A stretch of 64,000 nucleotides of DNA. Origin: Chloroflexota bacterium (lineage in GTDB: Bacteria > Chloroflexota > Anaerolineae > Anaerolineales > Anaerolineaceae). The stretch spans positions 1 to 64,000 of the forward strand of contig JAMCRR010000151.1 of the NCBI GenBank assembly GCA_023381565.1, written 5' to 3'. A program made the translations under genes and the position numbers. Below the pieces are notes generated by a model, which was not told the DNA's origin, did not search any database, and saw only the letters and a list, made by a program, of their open reading frames with translations. Of this stretch, positions 24,532 to 34,364 are shown in pieces. Each line of letters begins with the position of its first letter. Positions within the stretch are counted from its first letter, which is position 1.

Positions 24532-26336
24532 GCTTTGTCTCCTTGTGTCCATGCTACACTGACCTGGGTCCCCTGGCCCGGTTTGCTTTCGATGGAGAGC
24601 TTCCCTCCAATGGCTTGAGCCCGCTCATGCATGATGCCCAACCCTAAGCGGTGATGCGGCGCCTGGGTGATATCAAAGCCGCGCCCGTTATCGGCGATGG
24701 AAAGCCACACACTCCGGAGCGATGAAAAATTGCACTCATCCTCCCCGCTACATGTATAGCGCAAGCAGATGTTCACCTGGCTGGCTCGCGCATGCTTGAC
24801 CACATTGTTCAATGCTTCTTGGGCGATCCGGTACATGGCTACATGGACTTCGGGTGGAAGGGTACCTTCACCATCGATGGTTATTTTTACCGGGATGCCT
24901 TCTCGCCCGCTGGCAGCTTCGCCGAGTTGCCGAAGGAGGTCCTCCAGACTTGTTTCCGCCAGAGCCGCCGGGCGGAGCTCTAACAGGAGGGTACGCATCT
25001 CAGCCAGTGCTCCCCGGTTCAGGCTGCGCAGCTCCTCGAGCAGCTCGTGCCCTTGAATTGGATCTGTCTCCCAGATCGGCGGGATGGCTTCGGCAATCAG
25101 GCTGGCTGAAAAGAGGGTTTGCGTCACCGCATCATGCAGATCTCGCGCCAGACGGCTGCGCTCTTCGATGACAGCCAGGTGCTGCGCCTTTTGATACAGC
25201 TGTGCATTCTCAATGGCGATGGCTGCCTGGTTGGCAAATCCCGTCAGCAGCTCCAAATCATCTGGTTTGAAATCTGTTGTCCCTCTCAACTTATCGATGA
25301 CGACCAGAGTTCCGATGACCTGCTGCTTGATCGTTAAAGGGGCCAATGCAGCATTCGAGATCGGTTTCAGGAAAGTCCCTTGTTTTACATAGGTAGACGC
25401 TCGCGGATCTTCAGCGATATGGTTCGAAATGTCTGGCTGGTTATGCAAGGAGACCCACCCAGATAAACTGCAATCCAACGGCATCTTGATCCCGAGCACT
25501 CCGGTCGCCGATCCATTACAGGCAAAGACCTCATCTTCTTTCTTTTCCCAATCCACCAGGTTCAGGATCCCACCTTCAGCCTGTAATAGGGTGGTAGCTT
25601 GTTCGATGATCAACTTCAACAGGGCATTCAGATCTAAGGTGCTTACGATTGCCCGGCTGGTCTCTTGCAGTGCTGCCACCTGTGCCAGCCTTTTCTGCAT
25701 ATCCGATAATAGCCGGGCATTTTCCAGGGATAGGCTCATACTGTTGGTCAGAGTTGCCAGCAGGTGAATGTCGGAGGCGGTAAATGCATTCTCCTTGTCT
25801 AAATTCTGCAGGCTGACCACCCCTTTGACTTCGCCCCCGACCAGAATGGGGACACCTAACCAGGACCTCGGCAGCTCTGTTCCGGGGACGATATGCATCT
25901 TCTCCGTATCAAGCAGTTCGATGACCTCCTCCAAAGGAAGGAGTACTGGTTTGCCTGTGTGGACGATCCTGGCCCGTGAGCTGTCGATCGGGTGCCATCC
26001 GGGAATAAGTAAATGCTGCCCGCGTTCGATGGCATAGTGGTGAAATATTCTCTGGGTGAGTGGATCGTATTGCGAGATCATCACCACCTGGGCGTTAAAC
26101 GTATCGCGCAGGCTATCTCCCACCAGGTCATAGATTGCCTGCATTTCCAGTTTGGATGAGAGCCCTTCCTGCACTTTGTTGATCAGGGCTAATTCAGTGG
26201 AGCGCTGCTCCATAGCCGCCGAATACCATTTTGCTGCCGCTTTCCAGTTCCCCTGGTCGGCAGCTTCTTTCGCCAGAGTTTGGAAATCGGCATTGCGATC
26301 CAGGCTTTCTGAGCATTCCTTCGAATGCACTTCCAT
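24528..26336 (-). CDS. NarX/LiaS-like GAF sensor histidine kinase
   Basis: 602 residues. N-terminal helical region, GAF domain 1 (about 60-205), GAF domain 2 (about 225-380, GWVSLHNQPDI), HisKA_3 dimerisation helix with the phospho-accepting H401 in EERSRLARDLHDAVTQTLFS, then a HATPase domain with N box EALNNVVKHA and G box DNGRGFD and GLGIMHERAQAIGG. No transmembrane segment, so it senses a cytoplasmic signal. Cognate to the overlapping response regulator. Upstream 26337-26593 has no supported gene. Confidence 0.92.
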   Translation of the reverse strand: MEVHSKECSESLDRNADFQTLAKEAADQGNWKAAAKWYSAAMEQRSTELALINKVQEGLSSKLEMQAIYDLVGDSLRDTFNAQVVMISQYDPLTQRIFHHYAIERGQHLLIPGWHPIDSSRARIVHTGKPVLLPLEEVIELLDTEKMHIVPGTELPRSWLGVPILVGGEVKGVVSLQNLDKENAFTASDIHLLATLTNSMSLSLENARLLSDMQKRLAQVAALQETSRAIVSTLDLNALLKLIIEQATTLLQAEGGILNLVDWEKKEDEVFACNGSATGVLGIKMPLDCSLSGWVSLHNQPDISNHIAEDPRASTYVKQGTFLKPISNAALAPLTIKQQVIGTLVVIDKLRGTTDFKPDDLELLTGFANQAAIAIENAQLYQKAQHLAVIEERSRLARDLHDAVTQTLFSASLIAEAIPPIWETDPIQGHELLEELRSLNRGALAEMRTLLLELRPAALAETSLEDLLRQLGEAASGREGIPVKITIDGEGTLPPEVHVAMYRIAQEALNNVVKHARASQVNICLRYTCSGEDECNFSSLRSVWLSIADNGRGFDITQAPHHRLGLGIMHERAQAIGGKLSIESKPGQGTQVSVAWTQGDKA

Positions 26337-26593
26337 GTGGATTTATCTGTCCTGTTTAAGGGAATAAATTCCTGATGGGCCTGACTTCAAAACCCCTATG
26401 AGCGGTTTAATACGAGTGGTTGCAAGTATTTCTGACAATCAGTCCATTTCTTCTTTATGGTAACACTTATTTTTCTAATTATGTATAGAAATTGGTCATC
26501 GATTTTGATTACTGAGGAAAAAGAATCCGATGCAGATGATGCTGCAACCGGATTATTATTGCTTCGAACTTTTTGCGATAAACCCAGGACTGG

Positions 26594-26971
26594 TTATGTA
26601 TATGATTTGCCCTCCAACCGGCGCTTAGCCTTCGAGATGGTCTCCAGGATGCGATTGGGTGGATCTACTTTACTCACATGAAAATCTACGTCCATGCCAT
26701 CTTTCTGGCAGCTTTCCAAAGGAACGTTGGTGAGTAAAATGATGGTTACCCCTATTGCCACCTGTCGCATCCGCTCAACCAACAAATCTATTGGCAAGCC
26801 CGGCAGGTCGCAGTCAAGTATCACTAATCCAGGTGATAGTTGATTGAGCTTGTCGATCAGATCAAACGAGTCGATGGCTTCTCCAACAACCTCCCAACCA
26901 GGCAGTCCACTGATCCAAATACAAAGCGCATGGCGCACGGTGGTTTGAGGATCGGCGATCAAGACTTTCAT
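26594..26971 (-). CDS. Stand-alone receiver-domain protein
   Basis: 125 residues from MKVLIADPQTTVRHAL; the longer open frame to 27178 overlaps the permease and is rejected. Receiver features: D7, phospho-acceptor D53 in VILDCDLPG, LLTNVP, and K in HVSKVDPP. There is no output domain, as in CheY or Spo0F-like phosphorelay proteins. It lies between the peptide ABC transporter and the kinase, on the same strand, so it may shuttle phosphate from that kinase or be coupled to peptide uptake. Partner unknown. Confidence 0.75.
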   Translation of the reverse strand: MKVLIADPQTTVRHALCIWISGLPGWEVVGEAIDSFDLIDKLNQLSPGLVILDCDLPGLPIDLLVERMRQVAIGVTIILLTNVPLESCQKDGMDVDFHVSKVDPPNRILETISKAKRRLEGKSYT

Positions 26972-27020
26972 AGCTGAATTGCCTGTATCTAACTCTTCCT
27001 TGTTGGGGAGATAACGTTCT

Positions 27021-28001
27021 TTATAAGCCTGCCCCTCGACCGCGCATGCGCGGGTCAAGGATATCTCGCAAAGCATCACCAACCAGGTTCCAGGCCAGTA
27101 CAAATAGAACAATCGCCATTCCGGGGAAGACGACGATATGCCAGTTTTCAGCGAGTGAAGGAATCCAATTTCGCGCAAAACTGATCATCTGACCCCAATC
27201 GGCATACCCACGTTGCGCGCCTAACCCCAAAAAACTCAAGGCTGCAAAGGTAAGCACATAGGAACCGATGTCCATGGATGCCATTACCAACACCGGAAAG
27301 ACGGCATTGGGCATCAGGTGACGGAAGAGAATGCGCATGTCGTTTGCCCCCACCATGCGGGCGGCCAGAGAATACTCCACCTCCTTGACCGACAATATGT
27401 TACTGCGGATTACCCGAGCATAGGTCATCCATCCAAAGGCGATGATTGCCATCATACCGGTCAAGATAGACATCTGGATGGGGTTCAAAGCTTGGTCAAA
27501 ACCCTGGGCAAACGTTATAAGTGCCAGCAGCTTGGTCAGGATCATCAATGGGCCAGCGCTGATTTTGCCGTAGATAGCCTGTAGCACTGAGGTCAGGGTT
27601 ATGGCTGCCAGCAAGAATGGGAATGCCAGGAAAATCTCAGTAATACGCATCAACAGCTCGTCAATCCAGTGACCGTAAAAACCTGCCAGCGAGCCAATCA
27701 CCAGACCGAGGATCAGGGTAAGAATGGTGACGATGATACCCACTCGAAACGCAGTACGCGTGCCCCAAATAATCCCGTAGAAGATATCGTACTGTCCCTC
27801 GGTGGTGCCGAGAAAGTGTTTCGCGCTGGGCAATCCAGGCGCCGTTTTAAAGCCATCCCGCGGGATCATGTAAGGGTCACGTGAGTTTTGGGGGACAGGC
27901 GCAATAGCCGGTGCTAAAATCGCCACGATCACATAGGTAAGGAGCAAAACGATGCCTATCAATGAAGTGGGATTCTTGAGAAGTTTTAAAACGACTTTCA
28001 T
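27021..28001 (-). CDS. Oligopeptide ABC transporter permease, DppC/OppC type
   Basis: 326 residues. N-terminal helix, a periplasmic segment (NSRDPYMIPRDG, HFLGTTEGQYDIF), then five more helices with the binding-protein-dependent transport signature near RMVGANDMRILFRHLMPNAV. It ends LRDILDPRMRGRGAGL, the classic OppC/DppC tail. It forms the membrane channel with the DppB-type partner 22 bases upstream. Confidence 0.92.
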   Translation of the reverse strand: MKVVLKLLKNPTSLIGIVLLLTYVIVAILAPAIAPVPQNSRDPYMIPRDGFKTAPGLPSAKHFLGTTEGQYDIFYGIIWGTRTAFRVGIIVTILTLILGLVIGSLAGFYGHWIDELLMRITEIFLAFPFLLAAITLTSVLQAIYGKISAGPLMILTKLLALITFAQGFDQALNPIQMSILTGMMAIIAFGWMTYARVIRSNILSVKEVEYSLAARMVGANDMRILFRHLMPNAVFPVLVMASMDIGSYVLTFAALSFLGLGAQRGYADWGQMISFARNWIPSLAENWHIVVFPGMAIVLFVLAWNLVGDALRDILDPRMRGRGAGL

Positions 28002-28023
28002 TTGCTCCTCCTACATCGCCCTT

Positions 28024-29088
28024 TCATTCTAAACGGATGCGCGGATCGATAGCACCGTAAAGCACATCCACAAACAGATTGCCCGCTACTAAGATAAACG
28101 AAGCAAACAGGGTAAACCCAAGCACTGATACGACGTCGAGAGAGAGGGCTGCCTCAGATAGGAATGAGCCCATCCCTGGATAATTAAAGACAGTTTCGGT
28201 AATCACCACCCCATTCAGTAGTCCGATTAAGGTAAGTGCGCCAACAGTGACCACCGGGATCAAGGCGTTGGGAAGCGCATGCCGGCGGATCACGACATTC
28301 TCGATCAAGCCTTTCGCACGTGCGGTGGTCATGTAATCCTGGCGCAAAATATCCAGCATCGAGGAGCGAGTTACACGGAGCAAGTACGCCCAGTTTAGGT
28401 AGGCAAGGGTGATTACCGGAAGTACCAGGTGAATGAATGCGTCCCAGAATATGTCCAAACGACCATTGAGAAGTGCATCCACAGTGTACATCCGTGTGTA
28501 ACTGGTGAAATTATTCGATTGGACAATTTGGGCGGCCCAATCCGAAAGCCTTCCGGGCGGGAACCAATCGAGGCGGGCATAAAATATCAGCAATACCAGC
28601 AAACCGAATACAAACACAGGGATTGAATATCCCACGATGCTGAACACGCGCAACAGCTGGTCGATCAGGCGGTTGTGGTGAATCGCAGAGAGCACGCCCA
28701 GCCAAACACCGATGGCGATCATGGGAATACCAGCCCACAAAGCCAGTTCGATGGTTGCCGGAAGCCGGCGCCCGATGACCTCTGCCACATCGCCTTTACC
28801 GGTCTTGGACCAGCCCAAATTACCACGCAGCACCCCACCTTTGATCTCGCCGGTTTCTGGATCGGTGCGGCCAACCAGCCAATACCAGTATTGCACCGGC
28901 GCAGGATCATCCAGTCCATATTTCTCGATAATTCCTTCTAATGCGCCGGATTGTTTGGGGATATCGGAGACATATAAAGACGCGCGTTCATAGGGAGTAA
29001 GCAGCGACATCATGGCAAAGATGAGTATCGTTACAGAGGTCAAAATGATTGGCAAGAGCAGCAGCCGGCGTATGATGTAGGTGAGCAT
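28024..29088 (-). CDS. Oligopeptide ABC transporter permease, DppB/OppB type
   Basis: 354 residues starting MLTYIIRRLLLLPIILTSV. Six transmembrane segments; transport signature TTARAKGLIENVVIRRHALPNAL, and the GVVITETVFNYPGMG motif followed by DVLYGAIDPRIRLE at the end. A longer than usual loop near residue 80 (VGRTDPETGEIKGG) is present. It pairs with the DppC-type gene next to it. Confidence 0.92.
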   Translation of the reverse strand: MLTYIIRRLLLLPIILTSVTILIFAMMSLLTPYERASLYVSDIPKQSGALEGIIEKYGLDDPAPVQYWYWLVGRTDPETGEIKGGVLRGNLGWSKTGKGDVAEVIGRRLPATIELALWAGIPMIAIGVWLGVLSAIHHNRLIDQLLRVFSIVGYSIPVFVFGLLVLLIFYARLDWFPPGRLSDWAAQIVQSNNFTSYTRMYTVDALLNGRLDIFWDAFIHLVLPVITLAYLNWAYLLRVTRSSMLDILRQDYMTTARAKGLIENVVIRRHALPNALIPVVTVGALTLIGLLNGVVITETVFNYPGMGSFLSEAALSLDVVSVLGFTLFASFILVAGNLFVDVLYGAIDPRIRLE

Positions 29089-29115
29089 ATAGATCCCTTA
29101 TCTCTTCGTGCTCTG

Positions 29116-29139
29116 GGGGGCTGGTTTTCACCAGCCCCC
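29116..29139 (-). terminator. Hairpin between binding protein and permease genes
   Basis: Ten-base arms GGGGGCTGGT and ACCAGCCCCC with a TTTC loop; no U tract. Such hairpins behind solute-binding genes commonly stabilise the upstream mRNA and lower expression of the permeases. Confidence 0.6.
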
Positions 29140-29158
29140 ATGTGGAGTGAAAGATTGC

Positions 29159-31228
29159 CTAAGGAGCGACTTTGGTCAATCCATAGAAGAAGGCAGCTTC
29201 TGCATTACCGAAGGCAGGATTATAGAAGAAACCATCCACCCATTTTTGCCAGTGAATGCCATCCAACGCCTGATACATCCAGATATTGATGACCTCATCT
29301 TGAGAGATTTTCTGCAGGTTCTCATAGATCACTTTACGCTTGGCTGGATCGGTTTCTTTGGCGCCTTGCAGGATCAAGCCATCGATTTGGGCGGATAAAT
29401 CCGCAGGTAGATTGATCGCGCGCCCATCGGTGCCTTGGGAGAACAGGAAGGGCTGGGCCCAGTTGTGCGGATCATGGAAATCTTCTACCCAACCCACAAC
29501 GGTTACGGGCAGCTTCCCCTGGCGGCGGCTTTCAAGCATCACCGCCCAGGGCATGCCAACCACGGCGATATTGAATTTGGGATTGACAGCTTCAACTCCG
29601 GCTTTCAGGATCTCTGATGACAGCTGCCGGGTATCATTGCCTGTGTTGTAGGCAATCTGGAGATAGAAACCCCTGCTCCAGACGTCATCCTCATCCTCCC
29701 CAGCCGGAACGCCGTCTTTATCGAGATCTGCGAGCTTGAATTCTTGCTCACATTTTGCCGGGTCGTAGGAAAATGCCGGAGGCTGGCCCTCCAGATAGCC
29801 CATCATACCTTTCAAGATTGGCCCTTGAGCCTGGAATCCTTCTCCCGCAAGGGATTCCTCAATCATGGCATTGAAGTCAAAGCAGTCGTTGAAAGCCTTG
29901 CGGATGTGAATATCGTTGAAGAAATCTGGGGGGATGCCATTTCCATCCAGCTCGCCGCTTCCGATATATGGGTTGCCCCCCTCAACATTAATATTCCAAT
30001 TCATTATTCCAGCTGTGATGAACGGTTGGGCAAGTTTACGGAAACCCTTGACGTAGCCATCTGGGTTGCCATCCTGGCACGAGGATTCATCAATTCCACA
30101 CAAGGTGCCTATGACCTGATCCATTTGAGGGCGGTATGCCGCCGGAACATAGATGTAGTCAGCATCTCCAGCCTCGAACATGGCCAGGCGGGTGCCCCAC
30201 TCGTCGATATTTTTGACTACCACCCGCGAGATTTTTGCTACACCGCTCGGGCCACCTTCCCACATTGGCTCCTTGCGCCAGTAATCCGGGAATGCCGTCA
30301 GGACGATTTCTTCATTAGGCGTCCAATGATCCAACATGTAGGGTCCAGTGCCGTTCGCCTGGTTGAAAAGGATGCTATCTTCCGCTGCGGGGTCAGCCCA
30401 TTTTGTCCAGGTCGTGCAGTCATAGTCCCAATCGCCGTTTTCGACCATCCATTCCTGGTCCAGGATGGCTCCCATGAAATTCTGTGCCAGGAGGGACAGT
30501 ATCCAGGGTACAGGTTGGTGGAATTTCATGGTGACGGTGCCGGCGGTGTCATCTGCGATGACTTTCGACTTTACATCCTCACAAATCCCCTTCAGCTCAG
30601 CATCCGTTATGTCCTCAAAATTCTCCTTACCGGTATAAGCTTTGGAAAATTCTTTGACAGAAGCGGTGGCAAGATCGGGGCCGAAGAAGGTTTCATAGAG
30701 GATCGTCTGATGGCCATCCAGGCGCCCTTGCAGCATGCTGCGTTGAAGTGTGTACGCTACATCATGAGGTTCCAGCGTCCCGCCCTTATGAAACTTGATC
30801 CCTGGGCGGATCATGAATTGCATTTCTAGTTTATCGCTGCTCGTGGTCCATTCAGTCGCCAAAGCGGGGATAAATTCGTCAAATTTTTCCCGCTTGAAGA
30901 ACACCAGACCTTCATAGAGATTAAGCTCTATACTCGACCCGGCAGTTTCGTAGGTCCAGGATGGTTCGAGGGTTTCCGGCTCGCCGGCGCCTGTAATGAC
31001 CATCAAGGTATCAGGGTTGCCGAATTTCGGGTTGATCTTTGAGGTTGACCCACCCGATTGGGTAGGAGCTGAGGGTTCTGGCGCTACGGGTTCGCTTCCA
31101 TCCTTAGGCTGATCCTGAGCTGGCGCAGTCGTTGGGGGGGCTTCATTGATGGCGAGTGGCTGGCAGCCGCCCAATACTAATGCAATCATGGTCAATATGG
31201 AGAACATTATAAAGATTTTGGATTTCAT
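29159..31228 (-). CDS. Extracellular solute-binding lipoprotein, family 5 (peptide)
   Basis: 689 residues. Lipoprotein signal MKSKIFIMFSILTMIALVLGGC, Pro/Ser-rich linker, then the SBP family 5 fold: EPSWTYETAGSSIELNLYEGL, IRPGIKFHKGGTLEPHDVAYTL, NGTGPYML, HIRKAFNDCFD, and the late DPHNW motif. An Asp-rich loop DLDKDGVPAGEDEDD resembles a calcium site. Anchored outside the membrane, it delivers peptides or similar solutes to the permeases. Encoded between the ATPase and permease genes. Confidence 0.9.
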   Translation of the reverse strand: MKSKIFIMFSILTMIALVLGGCQPLAINEAPPTTAPAQDQPKDGSEPVAPEPSAPTQSGGSTSKINPKFGNPDTLMVITGAGEPETLEPSWTYETAGSSIELNLYEGLVFFKREKFDEFIPALATEWTTSSDKLEMQFMIRPGIKFHKGGTLEPHDVAYTLQRSMLQGRLDGHQTILYETFFGPDLATASVKEFSKAYTGKENFEDITDAELKGICEDVKSKVIADDTAGTVTMKFHQPVPWILSLLAQNFMGAILDQEWMVENGDWDYDCTTWTKWADPAAEDSILFNQANGTGPYMLDHWTPNEEIVLTAFPDYWRKEPMWEGGPSGVAKISRVVVKNIDEWGTRLAMFEAGDADYIYVPAAYRPQMDQVIGTLCGIDESSCQDGNPDGYVKGFRKLAQPFITAGIMNWNINVEGGNPYIGSGELDGNGIPPDFFNDIHIRKAFNDCFDFNAMIEESLAGEGFQAQGPILKGMMGYLEGQPPAFSYDPAKCEQEFKLADLDKDGVPAGEDEDDVWSRGFYLQIAYNTGNDTRQLSSEILKAGVEAVNPKFNIAVVGMPWAVMLESRRQGKLPVTVVGWVEDFHDPHNWAQPFLFSQGTDGRAINLPADLSAQIDGLILQGAKETDPAKRKVIYENLQKISQDEVINIWMYQALDGIHWQKWVDGFFYNPAFGNAEAAFFYGLTKVAP

Positions 31229-31295
31229 TCTCTTTCCTCCGCGGAATTACTTTATGAGATAGGGATTGTGGGAAAAACGAAACCGGTTTACTTCA

Positions 31296-32282
31296 TTACC
31301 CTCCTTTCGATATCATGTAGCAGGCGGTATAATGCTCGGCTGAAACCTCGTTTAATCGCGGTTTTACGGTAGCGCATATCTCTGTTGCCAGTGGACAGCG
31401 GGTGCGGAAGTGGCATCCCGAAGGCGGATTGTCTGCCGATGGCACGTCGCCGGTGAGGATGGTGCGATTACGCTGCAGCTCAATTTTTGGATCCGGGATA
31501 GGTACCGCAGACATTAATGCCTGGGTGTAAGGATGCATCGGCTGAGCATATAAATCCTGGCTGGAAGCCAGTTCCACGATCGTTCCGAGGTACATAACGG
31601 CCACGCGATCGCTGATATGGCGCACCATCGACAGGTCGTGTGCTATAAACAGGTAGGTGAGATGCAGTTCTTTCTGAAGCTCTTTAAGCAGGTTCACAAC
31701 CTGAGCCTGGATAGAGACATCGAGTGCTGAAATCGGTTCATCGCAGACGATCAAATCGGGCCTGAGCGCTAAAGCGCGGGCGATCCCGATCCTCTGGCGT
31801 TGGCCTCCGCTGAATTCATGAGGGTAGCGGTCCACATATTGGGGGCTCAAACCCACCAGCTCGAGGTAACCTTGCACTTCCTTGCGCAGGTTAACGCCGC
31901 GAGATAACCGGTAAATCATCAACGGCTCACCTACAGTCTCCTTTACGGTCATGCGAGGGTTGAGACTGGCGTAAGGATCCTGGAAAATCATTTGGATACG
32001 CCGGCGGAAGGGGCGGAAACGGCTCTCGCTGAGACCGACCAATTCCTGATCGTCGAAATATATTTTTCCGCTGATTGGCCGGTTAAACTTTAAAATTGCC
32101 CGCCCGGTGGTGGTCTTACCGCAACCCGATTCTCCAACCAGGCCGAGGGTTTCACCTCTCCGGATGGTGAAGCTTACACCATCCACTGCCTGGACATGCC
32201 CTACTACGGTGCGAAATACGCCGCGGTGGATTGGAAAATACACCTTCAAATCTTCTACACGCAGCAGAACATCCTGGTTCAT
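31296..32282 (-). CDS. Oligopeptide ABC transporter ATPase, OppF/DppF type
   Basis: 328 residues from [20 protein letters not shown], which overlaps the OppD stop in ATGA. Walker [11 protein letters not shown] loop, signature [15 protein letters not shown], Walker [14 protein letters not shown] loop AHDLSMVRH, and the C-terminal oligopeptide motif [14 protein letters not shown] that defines the OppD/F family. It powers uptake with the OppD-type subunit. Confidence 0.93.
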   Translation of the reverse strand: MNQDVLLRVEDLKVYFPIHRGVFRTVVGHVQAVDGVSFTIRRGETLGLVGESGCGKTTTGRAILKFNRPISGKIYFDDQELVGLSESRFRPFRRRIQMIFQDPYASLNPRMTVKETVGEPLMIYRLSRGVNLRKEVQGYLELVGLSPQYVDRYPHEFSGGQRQRIGIARALALRPDLIVCDEPISALDVSIQAQVVNLLKELQKELHLTYLFIAHDLSMVRHISDRVAVMYLGTIVELASSQDLYAQPMHPYTQALMSAVPIPDPKIELQRNRTILTGDVPSADNPPSGCHFRTRCPLATEICATVKPRLNEVSAEHYTACYMISKGG

Positions 32283-33271
32283 TGGTTTTCTCTCCGTGTC
32301 TCGGGATTCACCCAACAGGCCACCCGATGACATTTATCGACCAGCCGCAGAGACGGGTTCTCAAGATTGCAGCGCTCTATTCGGAAATTGCATCGTTCGG
32401 CAAATGGACAGGATGTGGGTTTCTTGAATAAAACCGGGGGGAGACCTTCGATGGAGACCAGTTTCCTGCCCTGCACGTCGTCCAAACGCGGTAAACTGCC
32501 TAACAGTCCAAGGGTGTATGGATGCTGTGGTGCAGCGTACATATCCTCGACTGGAGCTTCCTCAATTACAAAACCCCCATACATAACCGCCATGCGCTGA
32601 GCCAGACCGGCAATCAAGGACAGGTCATGGGTAATCCAGATGATCGACATCCCAAGCCGGTCGCGCAAGCTTTTTACCAGTTCGACGATTTGGGCCTGGA
32701 TTGTGACATCGAGGGCGGTGGTGGGCTCATCTGCAATTAATATCTGCGGTGAGCAAATCAGAGCCATGGCGATCATCACCCTTTGGCGCATTCCACCGGA
32801 GAACTGGTGCGGGTAATCGTTAAGACGTTCTTTTGGTCTGGGGATGCCAACCAGCTCCAACATTTCCACAGTCTGGTCTAAAGCTTCTTTGTGGGACAGC
32901 GATCGATGCACCTCCAGTGGTTCCGACACCTGCCGGCCGATGGTCAGCACCGGGTTGAAATAGGTCAGCGGATCTTGAAAGACCATGCCAATCTCGGAAC
33001 AACGGACGTGGCGGATCTCGCTGTCTTTCATCTTGAGGAGGTCTTGCCCCCGGTAGAGTGCTTTGCCAGCGACTACTTTGCCGGGAGGGTTTGGGATCAA
33101 ACCTAATATGGAGAGCATAGTGACACTTTTTCCGCAGCCGCTCTCGCCAACGATGCCCAGGGTTTCGCCAGGCTCCAGCTTCATACTGACACCATTTACA
33201 GCGTGAATGGTTCCTTCTGGAGTCCGAAAACAGGTTTCCAGGTTTTCAATTGACAGCAGAATATCTGACAT
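32279..33271 (-). CDS. Oligopeptide ABC transporter ATPase, OppD/DppD type
   Basis: 330 residues from [24 protein letters not shown] lies upstream, and the longer frame to 33316 has no ribosome site. Walker [10 protein letters not shown], signature [15 protein letters not shown], Walker [13 protein letters not shown] loop THDLSLIAG, and the C-terminal CPFAERCNF cysteine motif. First gene of the transporter operon. Confidence 0.93.
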   Translation of the reverse strand: MSDILLSIENLETCFRTPEGTIHAVNGVSMKLEPGETLGIVGESGCGKSVTMLSILGLIPNPPGKVVAGKALYRGQDLLKMKDSEIRHVRCSEIGMVFQDPLTYFNPVLTIGRQVSEPLEVHRSLSHKEALDQTVEMLELVGIPRPKERLNDYPHQFSGGMRQRVMIAMALICSPQILIADEPTTALDVTIQAQIVELVKSLRDRLGMSIIWITHDLSLIAGLAQRMAVMYGGFVIEEAPVEDMYAAPQHPYTLGLLGSLPRLDDVQGRKLVSIEGLPPVLFKKPTSCPFAERCNFRIERCNLENPSLRLVDKCHRVACWVNPETRRENQ

Positions 33272-33328
33272 AAAATGACCTTCAAGGGAGTAAACGTGAG
33301 ACCACTTTTGATTCAATATTAAGAAAAA

Positions 33329-33360
33329 ATCCCCCCGTTTGCATCGGTCAGCGGGGGGAT
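33329..33360 (-). terminator. Rho-independent terminator
   Basis: ATCCCCCCG and CGGGGGGAT arms, followed on the minus strand by TTTTTTCTT. It stands after the decayed WD40 fragment and before the oligopeptide transporter operon, so it isolates that operon from upstream transcription. Confidence 0.88.
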
Positions 33361-33409
33361 ATTCATATTGTACAGTTGTCCAATTTGTTGGCTTCCGATC
33401 TTACATACT

Positions 33410-33722
33410 GGGAAATCCCCTATACAGATCGAGTGTTATCGTATCCCCCTGCGGCGAGTAAATTGCCATCCGGTGAGAAGGCAACGGCATTCGGCTCATC
33501 GGCGTGGGAGAGTGACCTCAGGAAATTTCCACTCTCCACTTTCCATAAGATAACCATACGATTACACCTTGCCAGAGCCAGGATCATGCTATCCGGCGAA
33601 ATAGTGATCCCATCCCAATCCAGTTTGCTGTTTGGAAAGGTGTAGACCTCTTTTTAACTTTTGATATCCCACAAGCGGATCTTGCCATCCAATCCCGCTG
33701 AAGCGAGGTATTTTCTATTCCA
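33410..33722 (-). pseudogene. Decayed WD40 beta-propeller fragment
   Basis: One minus-strand frame reads KYLASAGLDGKIRLWDIKS, stop, KEVYTFPNSKLDWDGITIS, PDSMILALARCNRMVILWKV, SHADEPNAVAFSPDGNLLAA, GGYDNTRSV, stop. These are two or three WD40 repeats with GH-like and WD ends. Two in-frame stops (one at 33654-33656) and the absence of a start show it is not expressed as protein. It is the 3' end of a once larger gene, replaced upstream by the orphan response regulator. Confidence 0.7.
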
Positions 33723-33728
33723 TATTGA

Positions 33729-34364
33729 TTAGATCAGCTGTTTTCGCAGGGCGAATGCAACGGCTTCCGAACGGTTTTTCACCCCCAACTTCGAAAAGAT
33801 ATTGCTGACATGCGCGCGGGCTGTTGATCGGCTGATGAAAAGCCGTTCGGCAATTTTGGGGTTGTTCATTCCTTCCACGATTAATGTCAACACCTCACGC
33901 TCGCGAATGGTCAATTTAGGCGCAGGTTGGGGGTCAAGGTTTTCCAGGATTAGCACATGAGAAATTTCCGGGGCAACGGTTGGTCTTCCAGCATAAGCGC
34001 GGCAGATTGCCTGGGCGAGCTCCTCCCCGGTGATATTCTTCAACAGGTAGCCGATTGCTCCTGCCTGTAGGGCATCCTGCACCAGCTCTTTCTCCTGGAA
34101 GCTGGTCAGGGCGATGATCTGTACTCCCGGCCAGCGTTGGTGGATGGCATGCGTGGCCGCAACCCCGCCCATCTGGGGCATAACCAGATCCATCAAGACC
34201 ACATCCGGATGGAGGCTCTCGCATTGCTCGATGGCTTCGCGCCCGTCCCGAGCTTCGCCGACCACCTGGATCTGAGCCTGATTGCTCAGATAGGCCATCA
34301 GACCCTTGCGCACCATACCGTGATCATCCACGATCATCACCCGAATAGGATTAGGCGCATTCAT
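33729..34364 (-). CDS. Orphan NarL/FixJ-type response regulator
   Basis: 211 residues from MNAPNPIRVMIVDDHGM. Receiver with D13/D14, phospho-acceptor D59 in VVLMDLVMPQMGG and YLLKN; C-terminal LuxR HTH (LTIREREVLTLIVEGMNNPKIAERL, then STARAHVSNIFSKLG). The receiver is almost the same, also at base level, as that at 23890-24531, while the linker and HTH differ. No kinase is adjacent, so it may be served by the kinase at 24528. Confidence 0.9.
   Translation of the reverse strand: MNAPNPIRVMIVDDHGMVRKGLMAYLSNQAQIQVVGEARDGREAIEQCESLHPDVVLMDLVMPQMGGVAATHAIHQRWPGVQIIALTSFQEKELVQDALQAGAIGYLLKNITGEELAQAICRAYAGRPTVAPEISHVLILENLDPQPAPKLTIREREVLTLIVEGMNNPKIAERLFISRSTARAHVSNIFSKLGVKNRSEAVAFALRKQLI

Noticed and set aside
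29744-30829. 361-codon open frame antisense to the peptide-binding protein
   Set aside because: Shadow frame; the minus-strand gene has a full signal peptide and SBP motifs.
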